Shown one piece after another: positions 17,816-29,439 of a stretch of 62,074 nt of DNA. The DNA is from Zygnema cylindricum. Taxonomy: Eukaryota; Streptophyta; Zygnematophyceae; Zygnematales; Zygnemataceae. Each line of letters opens with the position of its first letter. Within the stretch, counting starts at the first letter, position 1. Both the position numbers and the translations under genes were made by a program. Below the pieces are notes generated by a model. It searched no databases. It saw only the letters and a list, made by a program, of their open reading frames with translations, and had not been told where the DNA came from. Location of the stretch: NCBI GenBank assembly GCA_037447655.1, contig JBBHKE010000022.1, forward strand, positions 55,508-117,581, in the 5' to 3' direction.

Positions 17816-20160
17816 GGTTTTAACACTAGATAAGTTAAAACGTAATTCAAAACATATGGTTAAAGTGTACATAATAAATAGATTAACGTACGTCCATATT
17901 TACTTACGCTTCAAAACGATACAATTTAAAACGTAATCATTTGCGATACATACTGAAAAAATTTGGTTCACATTTGAGCGTACGAAATTGGCGCAGAGGT
18001 TTATTGTACATTGGATAGTACGGAGCGCACGGAATTCGCGCGGGGAAGTAATCTACATTGGAGAGTACGGAATTCAATTTTACCACATACAGACATCCGC
18101 GAGGAGAGTTAATCTACGTTGTAAAGTATGTAATTTCACTTTCAACCGTACGGAAATCGATAAATAACATCACATTTTGGAGTAAGTAAATAGTACACGC
18201 GGATTTGTCTTGTACTTTTTAAAATTTAAATATACATAACTTCTCCGTTTTCAAAAAACCTTCTCCTCCTTTCAAAATACTACTTCAATGATGACCGTAG
18301 GATGTTTTTATACCCTTCGCGTATGATCCTCATTTTACGTAGTGTACTAAAAAAAAAATCACCTGCGGCGCCAAAGGACGACAAAATGACTGTACTTTTT
18401 TATTTTGTTTGTAAAGTCATACGTAAATTGGTCTCACGTGACGCGCGGCTAATTTTTGTTTATGGTTTTAATGGCAAAGGTCAAGTGTTCTCACGTGACG
18501 CGCTCGACTCAGTTGTTCAACGGATTAAATGGTAGTGTTTAAAGTGTGAACGTTTATTATATTATTTATATATTTTGAGTCGCGAATGCGATTTACATTT
18601 TTTCACGCAACGCGCGTGATGCTATTTGTAGTGAATGCTCTATATGAAAACGCTCTGAGTATGAACAATTTGTTCTTTTTTTGTTTTTTTGTCCATTTGA
18701 CCTAATTAACGAGGAGACTTTTAAAAAAAAATCTCCGCGTTTCGCGCGATATTTTTTTGTTCTTATCAATAACTAGGAGGGATTTACATTGCCTGGGCAA
18801 AATCCTCCTCGAACGTCTACGCCGCCTACCAAAATGCGCCCTCCCCCCAATGTCGAAGGGTATATCCCCATGTACTTGTAACTTAGCGAACCTACTTTGT
18901 ATTTTAGCGCGGATCCGCCGGACCCAGTTTTCAAGTATCCTTATGTCTATGAGGACAAAATCGTAACTTACGGTGATGACGATTGTATACGTCAATAATA
19001 CCCGTGACGGATGTCAACGTCTACAATCTGTGGTCGCACATTATCTTTTGTAATTGCTTGTGACGTCGTATGTCTTATCGTGACATTGTAGACGTACCGC
19101 AAAATTCCGTACTGGACTAAAACGGACAAAATCAAACAAACTGTGTACTTTTTTTTGTCTTAATATAGCGCAAACGGACGAAAGATAGGGCACTATGTAC
19201 ATTTCTTTGTTATTAGAAATCTTATGACATGTGCTAAAATATGTTCCTATTTGTTTATCGATAAAACCAAATTTTAAAACATATCGCGCATGTGTTTTAA
19301 AAAAAAGTTTGAAGATGACGTTTTTTGTCAAAGATGTGGGTCGATAAGCACAAGACGACAAATTTTTGTACATCCTGAATTCGAGGATGATGCAAATTGT
19401 ACTCTACAAATTTGCGATTCTTTTGTACAATTGCAACTTAAGGAGTACGACGCTAAGTTTTACAGGAAAACGACATAAAAAAACCCTTTCTTGTGCACAT
19501 GGGGACACACCCTAATACCACTACAGACGAACAGACCAAGGTAATTTAAAATGTTCAATTTTTGATAATGAAACAACTGCATCGCGCTTAGTGTGTCAAG
19601 TCACAATTTAGTTCTAAAATTTTGATTTTATTTTTCAAATAGGATACAAAATTTTAATTTTTCCTTGACAATAATTAATATACCGTACAAATAGCGTAAA
19701 GCCCGAAAATATATTAAAATATAAATAGTGTGGTGTACGGTCGATGTCATAACGTATATAAATGTACCTTTTCAAAATAAAATTTACAAAAAATGAATTA
19801 ATTTAGACGCACACGCATAGGAACGGGCGCTAAAAAAAACGGGATTAATGTGACACGTATATTAGTATGACATGTACGGATATTAAAAATTCGCGACGGC
19901 GTACGATTTCTAATATTTTAAATAGATACATATATTAATGTATATAATCGTACGCCAATATTCCATTTTTGTTGTTCCCAAATTAACATTAACGTCGATA
20001 TTAGAATATACATTTTTTTTGAAAAATTTCAAATTCTTAAATAGCATCAATTACAGTAAATTTTCTTCAACACTATTTAAACTTTGACACTAATAAAGAT
20101 TCACGATGTACCTGCGCGCAACAAAAATTGTCACTGCGATTAGCAATTCCCTAATATTAT
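17816..20160. other. AT-rich gene-poor interval
   Basis: No supported gene. A degenerate repeat of about 60 bp (TAATCTACATTGGAGAGTACGG-type, read as TAATCTACATTG plus GAGAGTACGG) occurs three times at 17995-18150. CACGTGACGCGC-like words recur at 18436-18610. Sequence at 19720-19800 (AATAGTGTGGTGTACGG) is related to the interior of the inverted-repeat elements at 26720 and 59146, suggesting a decayed relative. Confidence 0.4.
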
Positions 20161-21009
20161 TAGTTAGTTTGAGTGGTTTTATGCTTTAGTTGTAGTTTTG
20201 ATTTAGTAATAGTTTGGTTTGGTTTGGATTTACGCGGCGGTTTAGTCTCGTATGGTACCGCGTACTATATGTTGTTTCGTGTATACTTTGTTTTGATTGG
20301 TTCATTCGTGGTACTATTTAACTAAGTTCGCGTAGTTGTACTTGTTGGTTTGTGTGAGAGGGTATTAAGGGACTTATTTGTTTTGGTATAACATCAATCT
20401 TTGTAACGTCAATTGAAATATATTTGTCTTCTGTAGAGTTTTCTCTTAACTCTGTCTTTTGCTTCCGAAACATTTCTATCTTTTGTGCTAAGCATTATTC
20501 TATCAATCTTACAATTGGTATCGAAGCTTGTAAGCTCCCTTAGATTATGTGAAGGTGGCAAGAATTTTCCGCCATGAGGGAAAAAAACAAAGTCCTCCAC
20601 TACTTCTTGAATCGTGGCTCCTCAACCAGATCCACCGAATTAGCTAAATCTATCAGATTGGTCACAAGTTTTTAGTGTTAAACACTTCGGTTTTGGAGGT
20701 GGGGATTTTGATGCGGCTTCTCCTTCTCATCCATTTCAACAAAGAGAGAAGAGAAGAAAGGAAAAATCCTAACCGAAGATACTCTTCAAGAGTTGTTCGA
20801 TGGCTTCTTGAATCACGTAGATCAATGGGCCTCTAATAGAAATCGAAAGGGGAAGTTTAAGGTGTCAAATATTTGATCTTTGATCCTTTTGAGGGGGCTT
20901 CGGATGGAGGAGTGGAGAATGATGAGGAGTTAAGGGAGATCCTTCACAAGGGGAAACAAGGTCTTAAAATTGATTTGGATCTACATGATGAATGTGATGA
21001 TGAGGTATC
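20160..21009 (+). mobile_element. Copia element D: 5' LTR end, PBS and gag start
   Basis: The end of an LTR-like segment (…CAATCTTACA, ending 20513) is followed two bases later by the primer-binding site TGGTATCGAAGC (20516-20527), complementary to the 3' end of initiator tRNA-Met. A gag-like start comes next, with an acidic stretch LREILHKGKQGLKIDLDL that parallels the gag of element C. The fragment stops at 21009, where the LTR of another copia element begins. The LTR's left edge is not defined. Confidence 0.6.
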
Positions 21010-21420
21010 TGCTAAGAGACATTTAGCGTCAGTTTATTTTTGTCTTGCTTGTAATTTTCTTACGTCGGTCAAGTCTTGTTAACCGTCTTATCCGGATGAC
21101 TTACTTTTGGTCCTGTCCGTACTTCCATACGTCGGTCCAGTCTTTTGTACTTTTTCATTACATATGCCGGTCTAGTCTTTTCTTACGTACAAGTCTATTG
21201 ACCGTCGGTCCAGTCTTTTGGGAGACGGTCCAGTCTTTCATTTTGTCCCACATTCATTTATTAGAATCTAGAATAGGATCACTTTGTTACAGCGCACCGC
21301 AGAGCGCTTATACTTCACAATAATTAGCATTGTATATTTTGTATATAAGTGACTCTTCTCACTTAATGAAATCATCCCAAATACAAATCAATTCCTCTCT
21401 CCAATGCATTGATCTTTCTC
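21010..21420 (+). repeat. LTR of copia A family, copy 1
   Basis: It begins TGCTAAGAGACATTTAGCG, comparable to TGTTAAGGGACATTTAGCG at 61664. It contains several imperfect copies of GTCGGTCCAGTCTTTTG in the U3-like half and a TATA box (TGTATATAAGTG, about 21341). The end lies near the CCAATGCATTGATC segment before the gag ATG at 21435. The exact 3' edge and primer site are unresolved. Confidence 0.7.
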
Positions 21421-21434
21421 TTGTGTACAATTTC

Positions 21435-22480
21435 ATGGCTTCCGCCAATCCACCTCCAATAGGTTATGGGCCTAGCCATGCTACTTCTAATAGTATCTAG
21501 AAGTTTGATGGCCAAAACTTTTATGATTGGTCATTTTCAGCCATGCATTTTTTCAAACACGAGAAGATTTGGGACCATTTAATAAGAATTTCAAAACTTC
21601 CTATCCTTTCTTCTACTGATACACCAGCAGAAAAAGCTACAAAAGAGTTGGCAATCGCTACATGGAAACAAAAGGATGTGGATGCGCACGCTCGCCTAGT
21701 GATGTCACTTACTACAAAGCGCACACGTCTTTTTCGCAGCGCCTCCTTTTTCCCCCGAGGCTTGGAGTCGTCTTCAAGCAGCTTACATTAAAACCGGATG
21801 GGCCGCTCGCCGAATTCAAAAACGAGCGATTTTAACTCCATGATAAAGCCGTCGCAATCTATGCAGGATTAGATTAGCACAGTCGAATTGTCGGTAGGAA
21901 AATGCACCATGATCGGCGTGCATCTTTCCGACGAGGACCTCTCTTCAACCCTTTTGGGAGGGTTCCCTCAAACCTTTTCCCCTTTCATTTCCTCGTTTGA
22001 CAATCTAGACCAATCCATTCCCTTTCACTCATTTTGTACCAAACTCTTGCATGAAGAGACAAAACTTCTCTCCTTTTCTGCTCAAAATCTCTCTCATGCA
22101 AATGCCTTTATCGCTGAAAATCAGAAGACTAACTTTGGGGGGGTGTAGCATTTGTTTTGTGCCTACTATAAAACAAAAGGACATTCCGTTGAAGACTGTC
22201 AAAAATTGGCAAGGCGCAAGGCAGCCGAGGCTTCTAATCCCCCTAAAACTGGAGGGAATGCCAACGCTGCCCATGCCAACCCACTAGTTTTCCCACCCCC
22301 CCACTCCCTCCACAACTTGATTTCCCTCCAAATTTTCCTTATCCTCACCATTATTCTCCTTCTCCATCCCTTCCACAATCTTCTAACGTCGCAGCGCACT
22401 ATGCCTCTTCAAACCCCGTTAACCTCCCCTAGTCGACTGCTTTCTCCCCACAGTTTCCCTCTAACTATCCCACTCCAGTA
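21435..22480 (+). pseudogene. Copia A gag (UBN2-type), broken
   Basis: Translation starts MASANPPPIGYGPSHAT, hits a TAG (21498-21500), then continues KFDGQNFYDWSFSAMHFF, a typical copia Gag opening. Later pieces (SDEDLSSTLLGGFPQ at about 21932) are the UBN2-like core. A zinc knuckle remnant FCAYYKTKGHSVEDC has Tyr in place of the second Cys. A Pro/Ser/Leu-rich low-complexity region follows. Confidence 0.65.
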
Positions 22481-22609
22481 GTTTCCCCTTTTGCTCTCCC
22501 TCTCTCACCATAATTTGGATATGGCAATGTTGCCGATCATATCCCAAATTCTGTCACTCCGGATACTCAATTTCCAAAAGGGTACGCTTTTCTTTCTCAC
22601 ACCCTTGAC

Positions 22610-23835
22610 GATTGGCTAATAGATAGTGGTGCTAGTCACCATCTTTCACCACGATCTGATTCGTTCACTCACCTTTCACCTCTATCATCTCCTATGCAGA
22701 TTCGTTAAGGTAACCACCGTATTTTGTTTTCTACCCATTCTGGCGACGTCAACGTCCCTAATGTGTCTATTCATATTCAGAACGTACTCTTTGTTCCTGG
22801 TCTAGCTAGGAATTTCTTTTCTGTCAAAGTTGCCACTTTTGATAGCTTAAAGGTTGAATTTAATAATGGTATAGTAACGTTTTTTGATAGAAAAGACAAT
22901 AGAACTGTAGGTTTTGGCGTAGCACGAGATTCTATGTACGTCCTACAATCCTATAGTACGCCGATTATATTTGTTTTATATGCTAGCGTCGAAAGTTTTC
23001 CACTTTGGCATTTAAGATATGGTCATTTAAATAGCGAAAGTTTGCGTTCCTTGCCAAATCTTGTAACTGGACTAAATTCATTCTCTAACAAATCTTTGGA
23101 TTTTTGTCACGGTTGCGTCCAAGGAAAACTGCCGCGTCACTCATTTTCTAGTAGCGCTACGGTCATCACTGAACCACTTGCACTTGTACACACTGACGTG
23201 TGTGGTCCCATGCGCACTCGTAGCTACAGTGGATCTTTGTCACTTTCATTGACCACGCCACTCGCTTTTCACACGTGTATCTAATCTGTTATAAATCTGA
23301 CGCTTTTGCCCGATTTCATGAATTTAAGGTGTTGGCAGAAAATTTTCATAACAAATGAATCAAGGTCTTACGTAGTGATAAGGGTGGGGAATTTTTGTCC
23401 AACCAGTTTTCTGAATTTCTCATGCAACATGGAATCTCACGTCATTTAACGGCGCCTCGGACGCCACAACAAACCGGCATCGCAGAAAGGTACAATCGAA
23501 CATTACATGACATGTCACGCTCTATGGTGTAGTTTGCAAATTTGCCTTATGAATTTTGAGTAGAGGTTGTTGTTTGCGCAAATTACTTACGTTATCTTTG
23601 TCCCACTGACGCTTTACCAAAATCTACTCCAATGGAAGCATGGTCCTTTGTGAAACCAGATATACGCCACCTTCAAATATTTGGTTGTGAAGCGTGGTAC
23701 AAAGACCTCCTCCAATCAGACGGCAAATTGGGCGCTCGCGCATTTCGTGGCATTTTCGTTAGGTACGCTCCAAATTCTAAAGCATACCGCATCTGGAGTC
23801 TTTCTCTGCATCGCGTCATCACCACCAGATAAGTA
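22610..23835 (+). pseudogene. Copia A protease and integrase, broken
   Basis: The protease site DSGASHHL is at 22622-22645. Next comes the GAG-pre-integrase zinc-binding region (LWHLRYGHLN, then CHGCVQGKLPR). Integrase catalytic residues are visible in HTDVCGPM, SDKGGEFLS and GIAERYNRTL, giving the D,D(35)E set. The run ends near GARAFRGIFVRYAP. A TAA at about 22706, a TAA at 23282 and further stops break it. Confidence 0.75.
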
Positions 23836-24389
23836 TTTTTCAACAAAACGCCACTTCTCCAAACCTTGTCTCGTATGCCTTTCCCTTCCCCTCTTCCCCC
23901 ATTATCCGACTTTCCTTCCCTCACCCTCTATGACCCTCTTCCCCCAAACCTTGCCCTTCAATCTCTTCAGCCATCTGAATTCACCTACCTTACACCATCC
24001 CACCCCTCTCCTCTTAATCCTCCCATATATTCCCCCTCATCATCTTCAAGTCCCCCTCCCCCTCCATCTTCTCCTACCCCCCTTGTTTTCTTAGCTGCTC
24101 CATCACTCTTGCCAGCTGCTCAGCTGCCTTTCCTCTTCATCCTATCACAATTTCAGAAGATAATCCCTCCTCTCCCCCTCTTTCCCAAGATGATCCTCTT
24201 TTTGACAATCTTTATCCCACAATTTTTTCCCACTCACCTCTCCCTGTGCCTTTTACTCCTCTTGAGCCTTCACATCCCGATCCTGAGCCTTCCCCTCTTC
24301 CTAACCCGTCTATTTTACCTCGCCAAAACCCCACACGCTCTAGAATTCCCCCCTCTCGGCTTATTACTTCCATAGGCCATGCCTTTCTA

Positions 24390-24690
24390 GCTTATGTTTA
24401 TTCGGCTGGGGACTCTGCCTCTCTTATTTCAGCCCCTCTCTCTCTCAAAGCTGCCCTCAAAATTCTTGATGCCTCCCTTTTGAAAGTTGCCGCTCATGCT
24501 GAATTCAATGTCTTACTTTCCAACAAAAAATGGAACCTTGTTCCCCTTCCCCCTGGAAGAAAGGTAATCGGTTCAAAATGGGTCTTCCGTGTAAAATAAA
24601 AAGCGGATGGATCCGTAGACAAATACAAAGCTCGCTTGGTGGCGAAGGGCTTTTCCCAAATCGCAAAAACCTCTCAGAATGGAGGACTGT
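24390..24690 (+). pseudogene. Copia A reverse transcriptase, first part only
   Basis: The opening block of copia RT is clear (NKKWNLVPLPPGRKVIGSKW, then VFRVK). A TAA follows, then DKYKARLVAKGFSQIA, after which similarity is lost. The preceding 23840-24390 is C/T-rich and encodes a low-complexity Pro/Ser/Leu linker, as is common between copia integrase and RT. Confidence 0.7.
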
Positions 24691-24877
24691 TCAGGTAAGC
24701 CATCTGTTCACTGTTTTATTTCTGTTTATTTTTGTAAAAACTTAGTTCTAAATATTTTGAACTTAGTTCTATATTTTTTATATTTTTATTTTTCCCTGTA
24801 ACGATTCCTGTGCACCTGTTCATTTTTCCGTTTTCCGTTTTCCGTTTTCCCTTCCCACCAGCTCCTCCTCCATCCTG

Positions 24878-25388
24878 TGTTAAGGGTCATTTAGCGTCAA
24901 GTTCACTTTTGTCATATCTGTACCTTTTCATTATATGTGTCGGTGGTCTTGTCCGTACTTTTCATTTCCTACGTCAGTCAAGTCTTGCCATCATATCCAG
25001 AAAACTTACTTTTGGTCCTGTCCGTTCTTCTTTACGACGGTCCAATCTTTTGTACTTTTCATTACATACGTCAGTCTACTCTTTTCTATGTACAAAGTCC
25101 TTTGACCGTCGGTCCAGTCTTTTGACCAACAGTCCAGTCTTTTGACCGTCGGTCCAGTCTTTCTTTTGTCTTATATACATTTATTAAAATCTAGACTAAG
25201 ACCCTTTGTTACAGCGTAGCGTAGAACGTTTAGACTCCACAATAATTAGCACTGTATATTTTGTATATAAGTGACTCTTCTCACTTAATGAAATCATCCC
25301 AAAATACAAATCAATTCCTCTCTCCAATGCATTGATCTTTCTCTTGTGTACAATTTCATGGCTTCCGCCAATCCACCTCCAATAGGAG
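24878..25388 (+). repeat. LTR of copia A family, copy 2, plus first bases of gag
   Basis: It begins TGTTAAGGGTCATTTAGCG and repeats the GTCGGTCCAGTCTTTTG motifs, the TATA box (about 25257) and the leader. It also includes the gag start ATGGCTTCCGCC at 25359, breaking off at about 25388. It is therefore a 5' LTR with a sliver of internal DNA rather than a plain 3' LTR. Confidence 0.75.
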
Positions 25389-26719
25389 GGAAAGAGGCGA
25401 CGAACACGCCTACTTTGGCGGAGTTAAGAATGTCACTAAGTAAGGTCCGAAACCGCCCAGAATGGGTGTTAGTACATCCACGCGACGGGTTTTAATACAT
25501 GCACGGAACGAGTAGAAAAAGAAATTAACGTGTCCTTTCCATCGTGCCCAAACAGGTGAACTCGTTCGAAACGTCCTTAGACGTTTTACTATTTGTGGTC
25601 AGGTGAGCCCTTTGAGACTTTAGACGACCGTCAGAGTGATTTGCGGTCTGTGCTTGATGGTGAGCTGACGTGACGTGGCAGATAGTCGAAAAGATTAAAA
25701 TGCCGAAAATTGCGGCGAGGAAACCGTGAATCAAAAAAATGTACGGCATGACACTCATTTTTATCTCCATTCCCACATTTCCACACGTGCCGCACACAAC
25801 TGATAGAATCGACAGGATCTGTACATAGTCATACTTTCTGCACTTAAATATCTTTTTCGTGTACACGTGGCTGTCGATCCGACGCCCAAAAATGGGCGCA
25901 AGAATCTTTGCACCTTTTGACTGACGGTCTCCAGTCAAACGCTCGAGGTGCAGCGCACGTAGTAAATTTGTCGTAAAGAAATTGCGGCGAGTAAGTGCGC
26001 GCACAGTCGTCGCACTTACTTTGTTTGTATTGAACAATCTGCACGCGCGAAGCACACACCTCATTCGACTGAATTTTCCGGTTTGTTCGTCCGTACACGA
26101 AGTCCTTACGTAAGTTAACGCTATCGTACTGTACTATTGTAGCTTTAACGTTTTATACGCAACCTAAACATCTTTTCTAAAAATGCACACTTGTGGTACT
26201 GCTACTCGGACGGTCAATCGTGAGCGACAAGGTTCACACCTCTGCGATTGACGGTCTCCAATCGAACAAAAATGCAAAATGAGTTCACCGAATCAGTCGT
26301 CCGTATCACATTAGTTCATCAATTATGCGTATGACATCCGTCACCGTTGATTTGGCTAGGGTGTACCTGCTTAGTCAGGTGAGGGTACACTAAGTCAACA
26401 GTTTTCACGGACAACAAGATACAGTGCCTTCTGTGTTCCATATTGGTTCGTTTCATTATCCGTAAATCAAAGGACTATGCGTCGTGCCTGAATCGCGGGG
26501 AGTAGAAGTGCATCCGTAAAAGCATCGCTTTCCTGTCAGTTTCGAGTGGTCAGCATCCGTGCGGCTGCAAAGCCCATTCTCCATGTCACACGTGGATAAA
26601 ACATGATTTCCTTCGTCATATGATCGTGTTCATCGACGACGCGTCTACTTACGCGATAAAAACTAAAACATTCGACGGTCGGAATAAAACTACGCTTATT
26701 TTTTTTTTTAAGTACACTA
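25389..26719. other. Unassigned interval
   Basis: Apart from one weak minus-strand open frame (25525-26064) I see no feature. CGGTCAATCG-like words (ATTGACGGTCTCCAATCG and relatives) recur at 25918 and 26246. Confidence 0.35.
25525..26064 (-). CDS. Hypothetical open frame, 179 residues
   Basis: The longest non-transposon, non-repeat open frame on the minus strand. It is basic at the N-terminus (MRCVLRACRLFNTNK), has one plausible membrane helix in the second half (VMPYIFLIHGFLAAIFGILI) and a Ser/Thr/His-rich tail. No domain is recognised. There is no detectable promoter, and a chance frame is as likely as a gene. Confidence 0.15.
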   Translation of the reverse strand: MRCVLRACRLFNTNKVSATTVRALTRRNFFTTNLLRALHLERLTGDRQSKGAKILAPIFGRRIDSHVYTKKIFKCRKYDYVQILSILSVVCGTCGNVGMEIKMSVMPYIFLIHGFLAAIFGILIFSTICHVTSAHHQAQTANHSDGRLKSQRAHLTTNSKTSKDVSNEFTCLGTMERTR

Positions 26720-27382
26720 CACCGTGAATCGTAATTAGAGTAAATTACTCTAATTCGGTCGCTCGAAATTTCGACTCTATCACATCAAATAGAGTAATCG
26801 ATTATAATTTTTTCATTATTCTAATTTAGGTGAGCTTTATTTAGCGTAAAAAATTCTAATATAGGTTCCTTTTAAATAGTGTGGAGTACGGACGACGTCT
26901 GACCGTACAAAATTGTACTTTTATAAGTAAAAAGGTACATATAATGATTTAATATAGTCGCGCTCGCACGTGAAATCGCACTAAATAAAAAAATCAATCA
27001 CATCGAAAAAAAGCCGTTCGCATAACTCTCGTCCGAAATCAATCACATCGAAAAAAAGCCGTTCGCATAACTCTCGTCCGTCGACAGCATCATCGTCAGT
27101 GTGAACATTAACTGACATTCAATGCGACAAATATTATTAGCGTCATAATGAAGTCAATGCTATACCGGACCCACACATTTTGTACGTCTACGTAATTTAG
27201 TGTTCATAATTATCGCGCACATAATTATCGGCGACATAACCCAATATAGAATGCTTAAATAAATTAGAGTAAGCTTCATAGTTGAAAAAGCTCTATCACA
27301 TAAATTAGCGTCAATTACTCTAATTGTTTTTTTTGGTTTTTTTACTCTATTTTTTTCATTACTCTAATAACGATTCGCGGTG
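26720..27382. mobile_element. TA-flanked terminal-inverted-repeat element, 663 bp
   Basis: The left end CACCGTGAATCGTAATTAGA and the right end (…CTCTAATAACGATTCGCGGTG) are inverted repeats, each flanked by TA, as in Tc1/mariner-type or Stowaway-like elements. The interior is AT-rich with no transposase. It contains a perfect 45-bp tandem duplication (26991-27035 and 27036-27080). Its interior block around 26870-26960 reappears inverted in the element at 59146. Confidence 0.65.
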
Positions 27383-27429
27383 TACTATACTCAATTCCCC
27401 GCCACAAATTTTTTAGACCAATCAACACT

Positions 27430-27682
27430 TCTACTATCTCAATCTCACTTTACTCCCACTCCCACTCTCATTCTCCCCCTCTCTCAAATCACTCTCAATC
27501 TCACTCTCACTCTCTCTCTCTCACTCTCACTCTCTCTCTCTCACTCTCACTCTCACTCTCTCTCCCTCTAACTTTCACACTCAATCAAATCTCATTATAA
27601 TTTATAATTAGTGATTAGCGAGTAGTAGTCTGTCCGTAGTCAGTGATTAGTAACGATTTATTAGTAATTAGCAATTACTTAT
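27430..27682. repeat. CTCTCA hexamer and TTAGTAAT repeats, left part
   Basis: A (TCTCAC)n run at about 27440-27580 is followed by TAGTAATTAG-type repeats to 27682, where copia element C inserted. The same two repeat types resume at 37314, showing that the element split a pre-existing satellite block. Confidence 0.75.
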
Positions 27683-28196
27683 TGTTAGAATCAAGGTTGT
27701 AATCGGCCGTCGCGGTCTGTCGCGCGGCCAGCTAGGTTGGCGTTACGTGAAGATAGTGGTCCAAATTGGTTTGGAGTCATTAAGTTGAGCTGTACGGTTA
27801 TGTAGTACTTTGGTCTCGCGAAGATTTAGTTTGACGACGACCAAGTATTTTGTTTCGTTTGGGTGTGTACGGTTAGTGGGTTCGTTTTGTCTTTATTTGT
27901 TCTTGTTCGTACGTGTGTCTTGTACCTTGTATTATGTCGTTTCGCGTATAGACGCGATTTGATTTGTAGGCGCTAAGTGCGCACTTTATAGTTTGGTTTA
28001 ATTTTAGTTTGATTGTGTGACGTTACACTTGCAGTACTATATACTCCAGCTAAGTGAGAAGGAAAAAAAAAAAAATTGTGGGAAAAAATGTCCGTGAAAT
28101 ATATTGGCTTTCGTGGATAGTTTTCTCTCGTCTGAATGTTTTATTTTTGCTTCCGCTGTAATCTTGCACTCTGCATTTTTGTGTGAGATCCTTTCA
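27683..28196 (+). repeat. 5' LTR of copia C
   Basis: Starts TGTTAGAATCAAGG, ends CCTTTCA, and matches 36799-37313 almost throughout. It is followed after two bases by TGGTATCGGAGC (28199-28210), the initiator tRNA-Met primer site. Confidence 0.9.
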
Positions 28197-28255
28197 AGTG
28201 GTATCGGAGCTTGTGTGCTCCTTTGAGGTGTAGAAGGGTGGCTAGTTTGGCCGCC

Positions 28256-28299
28256 ATGGGGAGAAAGAAGGAGAATACCCCTTCTCCTATGATGCCTTC
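28256..28299 (+). pseudogene. First 15 codons of copia C gag, cut by element B
   Basis: The ATG at 28256 lies in the context GCCGCCATGG. The frame MGRKKENTPSPMMPS is interrupted at 28299. If element B and one CCTTC copy are removed, the frame runs straight into the gag frame at 31925-31935, so this is the true gag start. Confidence 0.8.
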
Positions 28300-28867
28300 T
28301 GTTAAAAAAAGATTGTGTTATTTTAAAAACTAGCAGAAGCATTCAGAATTTTCACAAACATCATAATCACAGATTGCAAGGAGAGTCGATCAAATAGATA
28401 ATATATTCAACCAAACTTTTTACAGCCTCTTTTTTACACTTCACTTCATTTTTTTAATAATTATAGCAATATTATACTCCCTCCTAAAATACTCTCTCAC
28501 AATGCCAGAAAACAAATCTACACTACTTCTTCCTCCTCACGTCACACATTCCCCTCAAATTCCACTCAGGCACAATTTGACACTTAGACGCTGATAAGGC
28601 ACAAGTTGACAGTTTAGACGCTAAATCAGATGTAAGCGAAGCATTAATGCGCCGAATATTTGAATGACCTGGACATAAAACATCCACGGTCCTAAGCGCA
28701 CTAAATAAGTAACCAATCGTACAGGACCACCTATCGTACAAGACCACAAAGCAGCTGTACAGAAACGGAATTAAGACCTGACGCGACAACAAATTGAATC
28801 TGAACATAAAAACGTCACTCAACGATAACTGTAACTGGACGGCAATTTACACATTGATATTCTAACA
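28300..28867 (-). repeat. 3' LTR of copia B
   Basis: 568 bp, the same length as its partner at 31352-31919, with only scattered substitutions by eye. On the minus strand it starts TGTTAGAATATCAATG and ends TTAACA. High similarity implies recent insertion. Confidence 0.9.
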
Positions 28868-28920
28868 ATCCCCCTCTTCAATGTGTGAATTAGTAAGGAT
28901 TATATCAACCCTAATTTTGG

Positions 28921-29439
28921 TCACCCTCTCAAAAGTACATCTGCAACTGCCGCCTTCGTCAACATATCTGCGGCTTCTTCCAATGTAGAAATATATTGAA
29001 ATTGAATTTCCTTTTGTGTGACAAGGTCACGCATGAAACGCCATTGGATGCGGATATGCTTTGTGCGTTTATGAAAAACAGGATTTTTCACTACTGCCAT
29101 AGAACTCATGCTATCCATAAAAATCTTTAAACATCCAATAGGAACTTTCAATTCAAATAGCATTTCTTTTAACCAAATTGATGCTTTTGTGGCATGGCAA
29201 GCCGCCATATACTCAGTTTCCTTAGAACTTAACACGACGATTGGTTGAAGTCGCGAACTCCACGAAACTGCCGCTCCACTAAAAATAAAAGCGTATCCGG
29301 AGGTTGACTTTCCGTAGTCAAAATTTCCTCCCCAATCTGCATCGTAGTAGCCGAAACACTCCAAGCTTCCATTCGATTTATATAATAAGCCGATGTCGAG
29401 GGTACCGGCCAGATATCGAAAAATACGTATTACGGCTTC
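28921..29439 (-). pseudogene. Copia B RNase H
   Basis: Copia RNase H blocks are present in order: YYDADWGGNFDYGKSTSGYA with the first catalytic Asp, VVLSSKETEYMA with the Glu, and FMDSMSSMAVVKNP with the second Asp. FHKRTKHIRIQWRFMRD and ADMLTKA follow. A single TAG at 29440-29442 (where the homologous copia C frame reads Trp) separates it from RT in the same frame. Otherwise the domain is intact. Confidence 0.85.

Larger units (their letters stand above)
21010..24720 (+). mobile_element. Copia element A, 5' LTR to partial RT, degenerate
   Basis: LTR-like sequence from 21010 is followed by gag (21435 on), protease, integrase and only the first part of reverse transcriptase. Protease-integrase-RT order defines the Ty1/copia superfamily. 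RT breaks off near 24690, so the catalytic YxDD box and RNase H are lost. Many stops and shifts are present. The same LTR plus gag start recurs at 24878 and 61664. Confidence 0.8.
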
